Shown: in pieces, positions 1-5,644 of the stretch
Layout: each line of letters starts with the position of its first letter
Numbering within the stretch: the stretch's first letter is position 1
DNA from: Gemmatimonadota bacterium
Lineage (GTDB): Bacteria > Gemmatimonadota > Gemmatimonadetes > Gemmatimonadales > GWC2-71-9
Length of the DNA: 8,344 nt
Reading direction: 5' to 3'
NCBI GenBank assembly: GCA_003222235.1
Contig: QHVD01000235.1
Location: 1 to 8,344, forward strand
Made by a program: the position numbers and the translations under genes
The notes under the pieces: model-generated
Told to the model about the DNA's origin: nothing
Databases searched by the model: none
What the model saw: only the letters and a program-made list of their open reading frames with translations

Positions 1-1522
1 TGTGGGCCAGATTGTGCACGAGCGCGGGCGGCGTGCCGTCGGGGCTGCCGTACATATACACCGCGGTCCCCGGCACGCGCACGGGCGGCTCGGCGGCGAG
101 ATCGGCAAGTAGCATCTTCAACGGAACGGTCCGCTCCAGCATGCGCTTGCCGAGGATCTCGCGCCCGCTCCTCCAGGTGGTCATCAGCGTGAACACCACG
201 GCCGCAATCGCCAGGGGGACCCAGCCACCATGCCGGATCTTCAGCGCGTTCGCGGCTAAGAACAACAGATCGAGCCACAAGAACAGACCGGCGACGCCCG
301 CCGCGCGCAGGAAGCTCCACCCCCACACCTCGCGGCTCATCACGTAGAACATGAGCGTCGTGATGAGCATCAACGTGGACAGCGCCACGCCGTACGCGCC
401 GGCGATGTTGCTCGACGTCTGGAACCCGAGCACCAGCACGCACGTCAGCAGCATCAGGCCCCAGTTGACCGTCGGGACGTAGATCTGGCCGATCTCGCGC
501 GACGACGTGTGCTCGATGTTGAGTCGCGGGCTGTAGCCGAGCTGCACCGCCTGGCGGGTGAGCGAGAAGGCGCCCGAAATGACCGCCTGCGAAGCGATGA
601 TGGCCGCTGCGGTCGCGAGGATGATCAGCGGGTACAGGGCCCAGCTCGGGGCGAGGTGATAGAAGGGGTTCTCCGCAGCCATGGGATCCCGGAGCAGGAG
701 CGCACCCTGCCCGAAGTAGTTGAGCAAGAGCCCGGGGAACGTGATGCTGAACCACGCGATCTGGATCGCGCGATGGCCGAAGTGCCCGAGGTCCGCGTAC
801 AGCGCCTCGCCGCCCGTCACCACGAGGAAGACCGCGCCCAGCACCACGAATCCCCGTCCCACGTCCTGGGCGAAGAACCGCGCGGCGTGATAGGGCGACA
901 CGGCGGCGAGCACCGCCGGCTGCCGCACGATTTCGCTCAACCCCAGCACCCCGATTGTTCCGAACCAGACCAGCATCACCGGACCGAACAGCGCGCCGAT
1001 ACTCGCCGTCCCACGACTCTGCAACAGGAACAATCCCACGAGGATCACGAGCGTCACAGGAATCACCCAGGGGGCGAGCGCCGGCGTCGCGATCTCGAGT
1101 CCCTCGACGGCGCTGAGCACCGAGATCGCCGGCGTGAGGCCGCCGTCCGCGTACAAGAGCGCCGACCCGAAGATGCCGAGAAAGATCATGATGCGGCGGG
1201 GCGAAAGGCCCCTGGCCAGGCGGCTGCCGTTCACGAGCGCCATCAGGGCGAGCACGCCGCCTTCCCCCTTGTTGTCCGCGCGGATGATCACGATGTGGTA
1301 CTTGATCGTGACCACGATCAGCAGCGACCAGAACACGAGCGACATGACGCCGAGCACGTTGGCCGGTGTGACGGCGATGCCGTGGCTGCCGTAGAACGAC
1401 TCGCGAATCGCGTAGAGAGGGCTCGTGCCGATGTCGCCGTACACGACGCCCAGCGCGGCGAGCGCCAGCGTGGCGAGGTAACGCCCGCGCGGGCCGGCCC
1501 CGGGTTCCGAAGATGGCGTCAT
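1..1522 (-). CDS. kup: Kup/Trk-type low-affinity potassium transporter (3' end outside the window)
   Basis: Integral inner-membrane K+ uptake protein of the KUP/HAK/KT family, in which K+ entry is thought to be coupled to H+. The minus-strand frame is open for 507 codons from the ATG at 1522 to the left edge. I translated it by hand and found no stop or frameshift. Family signatures are clear: GVVYGDIGTSPLYA at residues 25-38 (the hallmark first membrane segment), KYHIVIIRADNKGEGG at about 74-89, VPTVNWGLM near residue 350, and RVPGTAVYMYGSPDGTPPALVHNLAH at the visible end, which starts the cytoplasmic C-terminal region. Many hydrophobic segments lie between these. Family members are usually about 620-650 residues, so roughly 110-140 residues are missing here. 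No obvious Shine-Dalgarno precedes the ATG, but it lies only 37 nt after the VKOR gene's stop, so co-transcription is likely. The family call is secure; transport properties are inferred. Confidence 0.95.
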   Translation of the reverse strand, partial: MTPSSEPGAGPRGRYLATLALAALGVVYGDIGTSPLYAIRESFYGSHGIAVTPANVLGVMSLVFWSLLIVVTIKYHIVIIRADNKGEGGVLALMALVNGSRLARGLSPRRIMIFLGIFGSALLYADGGLTPAISVLSAVEGLEIATPALAPWVIPVTLVILVGLFLLQSRGTASIGALFGPVMLVWFGTIGVLGLSEIVRQPAVLAAVSPYHAARFFAQDVGRGFVVLGAVFLVVTGGEALYADLGHFGHRAIQIAWFSITFPGLLLNYFGQGALLLRDPMAAENPFYHLAPSWALYPLIILATAAAIIASQAVISGAFSLTRQAVQLGYSPRLNIEHTSSREIGQIYVPTVNWGLMLLTCVLVLGFQTSSNIAGAYGVALSTLMLITTLMFYVMSREVWGWSFLRAAGVAGLFLWLDLLFLAANALKIRHGGWVPLAIAAVVFTLMTTWRSGREILGKRMLERTVPLKMLLADLAAEPPVRVPGTAVYMYGSPDGTPPALVHNLAH

Positions 1523-1559
1523 GGCGCCGGGCGTCGACGCTGGCGGGATGCAGCCGGCA

Positions 1560-1979
1560 TCAATCGGTGCGCCGCACGCCCCACATCGAGAGCGCCCAGA
1601 TCGCGGCAATGATCACGGCCGAAACAACGCACCAGCGGCACACGGCGTGCAACACGAACAGCTCGATGTAGGTGAGGTAGAGCGTGAAGGCGAGCCCCAG
1701 CGACGAAAGCGCTGCGAGCAGCACCGTGACCCGACGGTCGGTCACCAACCTCGGCTGCACGCCGGCGAGGCCCACGACGAACAGCACCGCATAGCCCACG
1801 ACGCCGTAGAACGCCACGGGCATCCCCAGCACCTCGGCGTAGCGGCTGGTCTGCACGTACTCACAACTCCCCGTGCCGCACTGCAGCGTGCCGATGAGGC
1901 CGAGCTTGTACAGCGACAGATAGAGCGCGAGCAGCAGCCCGACGAGCGCCAGCAGCACGATGGCCTGGCGACGCCGCAT
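1560..1979 (-). CDS. Vitamin K epoxide reductase (VKOR) family protein, disulfide-generating partner of DsbA
   Basis: Small four-helix inner-membrane oxidoreductase. Bacterial VKOR homologues re-oxidise a DsbA-like partner and pass the electrons to quinone, replacing DsbB. Numbered from the ATG at 1979 (139 residues), hydrophobic segments lie at about 6-26, 55-74, 85-108 and 114-134. The loop cysteine pair is C34/C39 (CGTGSC), followed by a conserved-looking S45 and the GMPVAFYG stretch. The quinone-side CxxC is C114-R-W-C117. All four catalytic cysteines are therefore present, and the length matches a stand-alone VKOR domain. The upstream dsbA-like stop and this ATG share one base (TGATG). 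An in-frame GTG at 1982 would give one more residue and a GTGA overlap. Neither start has an obvious Shine-Dalgarno, so translation is probably coupled. The adjacent thioredoxin-fold gene strongly supports the role. The start is uncertain by one codon. Confidence 0.92.
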   Translation of the reverse strand: MRRRQAIVLLALVGLLLALYLSLYKLGLIGTLQCGTGSCEYVQTSRYAEVLGMPVAFYGVVGYAVLFVVGLAGVQPRLVTDRRVTVLLAALSSLGLAFTLYLTYIELFVLHAVCRWCVVSAVIIAAIWALSMWGVRRTD

Positions 1980-2659
1980 CACGGCTTCGACTTGCGCTGC
2001 CGTGTCAAGCTGTCGACAAGAGCCGTGAAGGCGTCGGAGGTCGGGTGCCCCCCGAAGCGCCGCCCGTTGACGAAGAAGGTCGGCGTGCCGTTCACCCCCA
2101 GCCGGTCGCCTTCCTCCACGCTCGCCTGGATCCGCCCGGCGTAGCGCTGGCTGTCCATACAGGCATCGTACCGGTCGAGGTCGAGCCCGATACCCTTCGC
2201 GAAGTCGCGGAACAGCGACCGGGGGTTTTTACCGGTCTGCGCCCAGTCGTGGCGGAAAAACAACTGATCGTGCATCTCCCAGAACTTCCCCTGCTCCCCC
2301 GCACAGTGCGCCGCGAGCGCCGCGTAGCGGGAGTATGCATGGGTCGGCAGCGGGAAATCGCGGTAGCGCCAGCGGACCTTGCCCTTCGCGATCAGCTGCT
2401 CATGGATCACGGGCATCTGCACCGTGGCGAACGAAGCGCAGAAGGGACACTCGAAGTCCGAATACTCGACGACCTCGACCGCCGCGGAGTCCGAGCCAAC
2501 CGTGAAGCCGCGGAATCCGTCGGCCGCGGCGACGGACGGCGGAGCGCCCCGTTCCGGCGTCCGGGTGGACGCCGGTGCCGGCTTGCGCTGCGTGGCGTAC
2601 CACAACGCACCCCCGCCGACGACGGCCACCGCCACGAGCATTGTGTGAAATCCCTTCAT
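1979..2659 (-). CDS. DsbA-like thioredoxin-fold thiol:disulfide oxidoreductase, membrane-anchored
   Basis: Predicted periplasmic disulfide-forming protein (DsbA/BdbD type, thioredoxin_4-like). Numbered from the ATG at 2659 it has 226 residues. An N-terminal signal anchor (MKGFHTMLVAVAVVGGGALW, no Cys lipobox) is followed by a Pro/Ala/Thr-rich linker to about residue 45, then the thioredoxin fold. VEVVEYSDFE leads into the active site C71-P-F-C74, a helical insertion follows, and NGTPTFFVNG carries the cis-proline at P193. The start is chosen because ATG overlaps the upstream stop as ATGA (2656-2659); the open frame extends upstream to a GTG at 2680, but that would lie inside the preceding gene. 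GGAGG lies upstream of the ATG at rather long spacing. It overlaps the VKOR gene by one base. An oxidase role is inferred from the CPFC motif and the VKOR partner. An isomerase or cytochrome-maturation role is less likely, because no Ccm genes or dimerisation domain are visible. Confidence 0.93.
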   Translation of the reverse strand: MKGFHTMLVAVAVVGGGALWYATQRKPAPASTRTPERGAPPSVAAADGFRGFTVGSDSAAVEVVEYSDFECPFCASFATVQMPVIHEQLIAKGKVRWRYRDFPLPTHAYSRYAALAAHCAGEQGKFWEMHDQLFFRHDWAQTGKNPRSLFRDFAKGIGLDLDRYDACMDSQRYAGRIQASVEEGDRLGVNGTPTFFVNGRRFGGHPTSDAFTALVDSLTRQRKSKP

Positions 2660-2967
2660 TCTTCGTCCAGCCTCCGCCACGGTTCATCGTCGTCTTCGTC
2701 CTCGAGGTCCGCCACCTCGCCCGTCCGTCGCTGCGCTTCCTCCACGATGCGCCGGCTCTCCGCGATCTCCGGCGTATCATAGGTGAGCCGGACCTCGTAG
2801 TGAAACAACTCACTGCGCGCCGTCCCCAGCAGCTTCTGCAGTTCGGCCGTCCGCTCCAGCAGCTGGCCTGCCCGGTCGAACTCCTGGATGCGTTGCGCGA
2901 TCCCCCGCAGCAGCGCGACCAGTCGCTCGGCACGGTCCGGCCCGTAGACTTCGCGATCTTCACTCAT
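2656..2967 (-). CDS. Small acidic hypothetical protein, possible coiled coil, first gene of the dsbA-VKOR-kup operon
   Basis: I do not recognise this 103-residue protein. It has no signal peptide or membrane segment, so it is probably cytoplasmic. Residues about 12-85 are rich in Glu, Arg, Leu and Gln with heptad-like spacing (RLVALLRGIAQRIQEF, ERTAELQKLLGTARSEL, IAESRRIVEEAQRR), which suggests long helices or a coiled coil. The last 16 residues are strongly acidic (DLEDEDDDEP). The ATG at 2967 is preceded by an AAGG-type weak ribosome site. The stop overlaps the next ATG as ATGA, the usual sign of translational coupling, so it is very likely a real gene. Its position suggests it is co-expressed with the disulfide machinery, but nothing in it points to redox chemistry: it has no cysteine. 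A function cannot be assigned. Confidence 0.8.
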   Translation of the reverse strand: MSEDREVYGPDRAERLVALLRGIAQRIQEFDRAGQLLERTAELQKLLGTARSELFHYEVRLTYDTPEIAESRRIVEEAQRRTGEVADLEDEDDDEPWRRLDEE

Positions 2968-3023
2968 ACGCCCGCCTTGCGTGACGCGCAGCGCTCCCCA
3001 CGAGCCTACCCGACCCCCTCCAG

Positions 3024-3029
3024 ATTATA
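3024..3029 (-). promoter_or_regulatory. Candidate -10 box (TATAAT) for the minus-strand operon
   Basis: On the minus strand this hexamer reads TATAAT, a perfect sigma-70 -10 consensus, in an AT-richer pocket of an otherwise GC-rich window. It lies 57 nt upstream of the ATG at 2967, giving a 5' leader of about 50 nt. No convincing TTGACA-like -35 is found 16-18 bp upstream, so the promoter may be weak or need an activator, or the match may be chance. Confidence 0.45.
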
Positions 3030-3056
3030 CACGAGTTCGCGTACGCCGTGGGTCGT

Positions 3057-3084
3057 TTGCGCCACCCGCCATGGTCTATTAAAT
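3057..3084 (+). promoter_or_regulatory. Weak candidate promoter for the 89-residue gene
   Basis: TTGCGC (3057-3062) and the AT-rich TATTAAAT (3077-3084) could act as -35 and -10 elements with about 14-16 bp spacing, depending on which hexamer is used. They lie about 70 nt upstream of the ATG at 3155 and sit back to back with the minus-strand TATAAT. The main support is that this is the AT-rich spot in the 187-bp divergent intergenic region. Between here and the gene there is only a C-rich leader with a tandem ccgcacccc repeat (3104-3112, 3112-3120). Confidence 0.25.
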
Positions 3085-3154
3085 TGCAAGGCGTTTTCAC
3101 ACTCCGCACCCCCGCACCCCTGCGTCCCCTAACCGACGAGAGGAGCACGCGCGC

Positions 3155-3424
3155 ATGGCGAAAAAGCGTTCGGAAGCGAGGAAGGCGTCCATCTCCACCC
3201 CGTTCCAGCAGGCCCGAGACGAGCTGTTTTCCCACATTCTCCGCTGCGGCGTCCTGGAGGCGAGCCCGGAGCACCAAAAAGAGTGGTTCGACGACACGAT
3301 GATGTACCTCGCCGACCGCTATGAGGGGTTGAGCGCGGAGCAGCTCGTGGAGCTCCGCGTGCTGGGCGAGCGCTATTGCCGGCCCGTGGTGGCGCGGAAC
3401 GCGACCGTAGGAGTGAACGCCTGA
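3155..3424 (+). CDS. Hypothetical 89-residue protein
   Basis: I do not recognise this protein. The ATG at 3155 has a strong Shine-Dalgarno (gagaggag, 3138-3145) at 9 nt spacing, and a terminator-like hairpin follows the stop, so it looks like a genuine single-gene unit. The N-terminus is short and basic (MAKKRSEARKAS) and could contact nucleic acid or rRNA. The remainder is predicted mostly helical: FQQARDELFSHILRCGV, SPEHQKEWFDDTMMYLADRY, and SAEQLVELRVLGERYCRPVV. There are two cysteines (C31 and C74), not arranged as a metal site. No signal peptide or transmembrane segment is visible. It is transcribed divergently from the disulfide operon, so a shared intergenic region could link their regulation, but this is speculative. 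Confidence 0.8.
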   Translation: MAKKRSEARKASISTPFQQARDELFSHILRCGVLEASPEHQKEWFDDTMMYLADRYEGLSAEQLVELRVLGERYCRPVVARNATVGVNA

Positions 3425-3440
3425 GCGTCTCCTTCCGGAA

Positions 3441-3481
3441 CGCCGCGGGGCGCCCCCTCGACGCGGGCGCTCTTTTTTTTT
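3441..3481 (+). terminator. Rho-independent terminator after the 89-residue gene
   Basis: Just after the stop codon, CGCCGCG (3441-3447) can pair with CGCGGGCG (3462-3469, one bulged G). The loop contains a small self-complementary GGGCGCCC. The stem is followed by CTC and nine T (3473-3481), the longest T run in this window. An alternative pairing uses GAGCG (3423-3427, overlapping the stop codon) with CGCTC (3468-3472). Both folds fit intrinsic termination of the plus-strand transcript. Confidence 0.7.
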
Positions 3482-3505
3482 GCCGCTTCGCCGCCGTGGT
3501 CCTCG

Positions 3506-3988
3506 CTACCACCAGGACGGGAATCGTCGCCAACGCCGCCCGCCGGCGATTCGCACGCCGCCCGCGAGCCCCAGTTCGGCGTACCATCCGGCCGTGCGAC
3601 CCGGCGCGGACTCAATGCCGAGGAGCACCATGAGATAGCCGGCGCCGCGATGCGTCTCCCCGCCGGCGAACGCCATGCCGAGGCCGCCGTAGAGGCTCTC
3701 GCCCGAGCGCTCGCCAGGCTGCAGTAGGAACTGCGCGCTCGCCTCGACCCGCATCCCGAACGCGCCGTCGTCGTCTCCCCCGGCGGCCGTGGCCGCCAAG
3801 CGTCCCTGCCCGCCGGGCCGCCGCGCGATCCCCACTCCCACGCCCCAGAACGACCGGTGCGCCAGCACCGTCGCCGGGCCGACCGCCGCCTCCGTAGCCG
3901 TGAGCTGCTGCCCGGGCGCGCCGCGCGCGCCCGCGAGGGCGAGAGCGGCGGCGCCGGCGAGTGTCCTAGCGCCGTTCCGGCGTGCCAT
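3506..3988 (-). CDS. Small secreted, possibly outer-membrane beta-barrel protein (hypothetical)
   Basis: 160 residues if started at the ATG at 3988. The N-terminus looks like a signal peptide: basic MARRNGAR, a hydrophobic Ala/Leu core (TLAGAAALALAGA), and cleavage probably near APGQQ. The mature part alternates short hydrophobic and polar stretches with many Gly and aromatic residues (SFWGVGVGIARR, FGMRVEASAQFLL, SLYGGLGMAFAGG, AGYLMVLLGIESAPG, GWYAELGLAGGVRI), typical of small outer-membrane beta-barrels. The C-terminus ends in Trp, loosely like barrel end signals. The family is not identified. No clear Shine-Dalgarno precedes the ATG. The frame stays open upstream to an ATG at 4105 inside the palindromic element, but that start would bury the signal peptide and is disfavoured. 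It is probably the last gene of the leftward operon, unless the upstream hairpin separates it. Confidence 0.6.
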   Translation of the reverse strand: MARRNGARTLAGAAALALAGARGAPGQQLTATEAAVGPATVLAHRSFWGVGVGIARRPGGQGRLAATAAGGDDDGAFGMRVEASAQFLLQPGERSGESLYGGLGMAFAGGETHRGAGYLMVLLGIESAPGRTAGWYAELGLAGGVRIAGGRRWRRFPSWW

Positions 3989-4024
3989 GCCCGGTGTGCA
4001 CTGAACCGTGATCAGGTGGAGAGG

Positions 4025-4043
4025 CGCTAGTGCCGTTCCAACT
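4025..4043 (+). repeat. Left 19-bp inverted-repeat arm
   Basis: Perfect reverse complement of 4118-4136. It lies 36 nt upstream of the start codon of the minus-strand gene at 3988, so in that transcript it would be the 3' half of a 19-bp stem just ahead of the translation start. Confidence 0.9.
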
Positions 4044-4117
4044 ATTTGTGCCCAGGGTTTCGATGGGCAGTGGGGCCGTAGGTGTAGCGCTTCGCGGATC
4101 GCCATTTAGGCTCGATA

Positions 4118-4136
4118 AGTTGGAACGGCACTAGCG
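4118..4136 (-). repeat. Right 19-bp inverted-repeat arm, overlaps the 3' end of the osmC-like gene
   Basis: Perfect reverse complement of 4025-4043. Its CTAG core supplies the TAG stop codon (minus strand, 4133-4131) of the osmC-like gene, so the coding sequence runs into the repeat by three bases beyond the stop. Confidence 0.9.
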
Positions 4137-4541
4137 AAGCGCGACGTCGTAGGTGATGCGCGTGTCGGGGGCGAGGGACGCGACCACGGAGCAGTACTTC
4201 TCGAGCGAGAGATCGATGGCCCGGCGCGCCTTCACCTCGTCCGCGCCGTCGCCCGCGATGGCGAAGTCGAAGTGGATCGCCGTATAGCGCCGCGGCTCCG
4301 TCTCGCGCCGCGTCCCCCGGACGGCGACCTCGAGCGAGCGGAGCGCGACGCGCTGCTTCTGCAGGATCACCACGACGTCGGACGCCGAGCAGGTCGCCGC
4401 CGCGAGCAGCAACAGCTCCACGGGCGAGGTGGCCGCGGCCCCGTCGCCGTCCACCAGAATGGCCGGCCGCCCCGGCGCTCCCCCCTCGAACAGCAGCTTC
4501 TCCCGCCACCGCATCGTGACGTCACGCACGCTCCCCGCCAC
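4131..4541 (-). CDS. OsmC/YhfA-family protein (Ohr/OsmC fold, probable thiol peroxidase-like)
   Basis: OsmC-superfamily protein; members reduce organic hydroperoxides or are implicated in redox stress, and act in the cytoplasm. With the GTG at 4541 it has 136 residues, close to the usual 130-145. Visible features are MRWREKLLFEGG (first strands), TSPVELLLLAAATCSASDVVVILQKQRV (central helix with the first conserved cysteine C51), and DLSLEKYCSVVASLAPDTRITYDVALR (second conserved cysteine C117 and final strand). The LLxAxAxCxxxDVV and EKYCSVxxSL patterns are typical of the YhfA branch. The start is uncertain: GTG 4541, GTG 4529 and ATG 4514 are all in frame. I prefer 4541 because a G-rich ribosome site precedes it, it lies 2 nt after the upstream stop, and YhfA-type proteins have a few residues before the RxxW strand. 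The stop lies inside an inverted-repeat arm. Confidence 0.88.
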   Translation of the reverse strand: MAGSVRDVTMRWREKLLFEGGAPGRPAILVDGDGAAATSPVELLLLAAATCSASDVVVILQKQRVALRSLEVAVRGTRRETEPRRYTAIHFDFAIAGDGADEVKARRAIDLSLEKYCSVVASLAPDTRITYDVALR

Positions 4542-4543
4542 GG

Positions 4544-5071
4544 TCAGTTCCCCCGCCGCGTGGTGAGTCCCAAGTGGACCCGGCTGTGCCGGAACATGTC
4601 CATGCCGTGGAACTCGAGCAGCCAGTTGAAGGTCGAGCGGTAGTGCAGCTCGAACCCCAGCAACGCGTTCGCCCAGAGGGCCGGGCAATCCGGGTCCGAG
4701 CCGCAGCCGTCGTGGCCTGCGAAGCTGAACCCGAAGCCGGCGTACGGCGTCACCGACTCCTCGTCGCCGGTGAAGCGATACAACGCCTCGAGGCTGCCCG
4801 CGTACGTGTTGGCCCCGTTGAACAGGCCGATCTCGCCCGAGGGGCGGATACGCAGCCGATCCACCAACAGGTCGCCTCCGTCGAGCGTGACGCCGACGGC
4901 GAGCTGCGTCGACCGGGACAGCGCCACTCCACCGCGCGTCCCGAAGCCGAACAGCCCGATCCGAGTGCCGCGGGATCCGGAACGCCGCACCGGCGGCGGA
5001 TGGAACTCCTGTGCCGGGACCGGCGTCGCCGCCGCGAGCGCCACCAGGACCAGCCAGACGTTCCGCATCAT
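4544..5071 (-). CDS. Small outer-membrane beta-barrel-like protein
   Basis: 175 residues with a classic signal peptide: MMRNVWLVLVALAAATPVPAQ, cleavage likely after AQ (about residue 21) before EFHPP. The mature region alternates short amphipathic strands with Gly and aromatic positions (TRIGLFGFGTRGGVAL, TQLAVGVTLDGGDLLV, YAGSLEALYRFTG, VTPYAGFGFSFAG, NALLGFELHYRSTFNWLLEFHG, SRVHLGLTTRRG), the usual look of a small 8-strand outer-membrane barrel (OmpX/OmpW-like). The loop HDGCGSDPDCPALW holds two cysteines that could form a disulfide in the periplasm or at the cell surface. The two ATGs at 5071 and 5068 are adjacent, and GGGAG about 6 nt upstream is a good ribosome site. It starts 13 nt after the phosphatidyltransferase gene and ends 2 nt before the osmC-like gene, so it is probably in an operon with both. 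No ligand can be inferred. Confidence 0.75.
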   Translation of the reverse strand: MMRNVWLVLVALAAATPVPAQEFHPPPVRRSGSRGTRIGLFGFGTRGGVALSRSTQLAVGVTLDGGDLLVDRLRIRPSGEIGLFNGANTYAGSLEALYRFTGDEESVTPYAGFGFSFAGHDGCGSDPDCPALWANALLGFELHYRSTFNWLLEFHGMDMFRHSRVHLGLTTRRGN

Positions 5072-5084
5072 TGTGGGCTCCCGT

Positions 5085-5609
5085 TCACCGCCGTGCTCCC
5101 CCTCCCCCTCCGACGCGCGCCGCCGCGCGACCGTAGTCCCAGATCGCGTAGAGCCCGACCGCCGCGGTCGCCCACGCGAGCGGCCGCACGAAGGACGACT
5201 CCGCGATGAACGCCACGAGCGTGAGCAGCTGCAGCACGGTCACCGCCTTCCCGCCGGCGCGCGCCGGCAGCGCGACCGGGCGCCGCAGCACCAGGGTTCC
5301 CAGCCACCCCAGACCGGCCACGATGTCGCGCGCCAGCACCCCGAGTATCTCGATCGGGTGCAGCCGGCCCCGGCCCGCAACCGTGAGGAAGGCCGACGCC
5401 ACGAAGAGCTTGTCGGCGACGGGATCGAGCAGGGCGCCGGTGCGCGAGGGCCCCAGTCGCCGGGCGAGCAGCCCATCGAAGAAATCCGATGCGGCCGCGA
5501 CTCCGACGATCGCGAGCTGCCAGGCCGGATGACGCACGAACGGAAACGCGATCGCCAGCGGCACGCGAAGCGCCGTCAGCAGGTCCGCCCACGTCACCCA
5601 CGGTTTCAC
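5085..5609 (-). CDS. CDP-alcohol phosphatidyltransferase family protein (PgsA-like)
   Basis: Integral-membrane enzyme that transfers a phosphatidyl or similar phospho group from a CDP-activated donor to an alcohol, in phospholipid synthesis. The family signature is complete: D42-FF-D45-G46-LL-A49-R50-(7)-G58-ALL-D62-PVA-D66, giving the DxxDGxxAR...GxxxDxxxD metal and CDP-binding site. Several hydrophobic helices precede and follow it, in 174 residues, close to PgsA-type enzymes. The start is GTG at 5609, supported by GGAGGG about 6 nt upstream. It lacks features that would fix the acceptor (glycerol-3-phosphate, inositol phosphate, serine or phosphatidylglycerol), so pgsA is possible but unproven. 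It is the first gene of the middle leftward cluster and is divergent from the cyclic-nucleotide-binding gene, only 35 bp away. Confidence 0.9.
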   Translation of the reverse strand: MKPWVTWADLLTALRVPLAIAFPFVRHPAWQLAIVGVAAASDFFDGLLARRLGPSRTGALLDPVADKLFVASAFLTVAGRGRLHPIEILGVLARDIVAGLGWLGTLVLRRPVALPARAGGKAVTVLQLLTLVAFIAESSFVRPLAWATAAVGLYAIWDYGRAAARVGGGGGARR

Positions 5610-5638
5610 TTGCCCCTCCCTCCCGCGCGTCGTAGCTT
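5610..5638 (+). promoter_or_regulatory. Candidate promoter giving a leaderless mRNA for the cNMP-binding gene
   Basis: TTGCCC (5610-5615) and TAGCTT (5633-5638) are separated by 17 bp. The -10 hexamer ends 6 nt before the GTG at 5645, so transcription would start at or next to the start codon. There is no Shine-Dalgarno before the GTG, which fits leaderless translation. The -35 matches consensus at 4 of 6 bases and the -10 at 3 of 6. The element overlaps the ribosome site of the divergent phosphatidyltransferase gene. Confidence 0.4.
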
Positions 5639-5644
5639 GAGCCC

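Larger units (their letters stand above)
4025..4136. mobile_element. 112-bp MITE-like palindromic element with perfect 19-bp terminal inverted repeats
   Basis: The left arm 4025-4043 (cgctagtgccgttccaact) is the exact reverse complement of 4118-4136 (agttggaacggcactagcg), with a 74-bp non-coding centre. The complementarity stops exactly at both ends, as expected for terminal inverted repeats. The palindromic CTAG sits near each outer end (4027-4030 and 4131-4134), so it could be a 4-bp target duplication flanking shorter 13-bp arms; alternatively the outer CG dinucleotides could be one. The centre has a small GCCCA/TGGGC stem (4050-4054, 4064-4068) but no gene. It lies exactly between the osmC-like stop and the next gene. 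It could be a MITE, a REP-type repeat or an RNA hairpin. The inverted repeat is directly seen; mobility is inferred. Confidence 0.6.

Noticed and set aside
509..1612. Long plus-strand open frame of 367 residues
   Set aside because: It is antisense to kup, which matches its family throughout; the product is Arg/His/Glu-rich with no domain, the usual GC-rich shadow.
2045..2782. Plus-strand open frame antisense to the dsbA-like gene
   Set aside because: Shadow of a gene with intact CPFC and cis-proline motifs, with no supporting signal.
3104..3120. Tandem ccgcacccc repeat in the leader of the 89-residue gene
   Set aside because: Two 9-bp units sharing one base are too few to be a meaningful repeat array; C-rich composition explains it.
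4087..4142. 9-bp inverted repeat gcgcttcgc (4087-4095) / gcgaagcgc (4134-4142) as a second structural layer of the element
   Set aside because: It is short and GC-rich, straddles the element's outer end, and the second copy is osmC-like coding sequence; probably chance.
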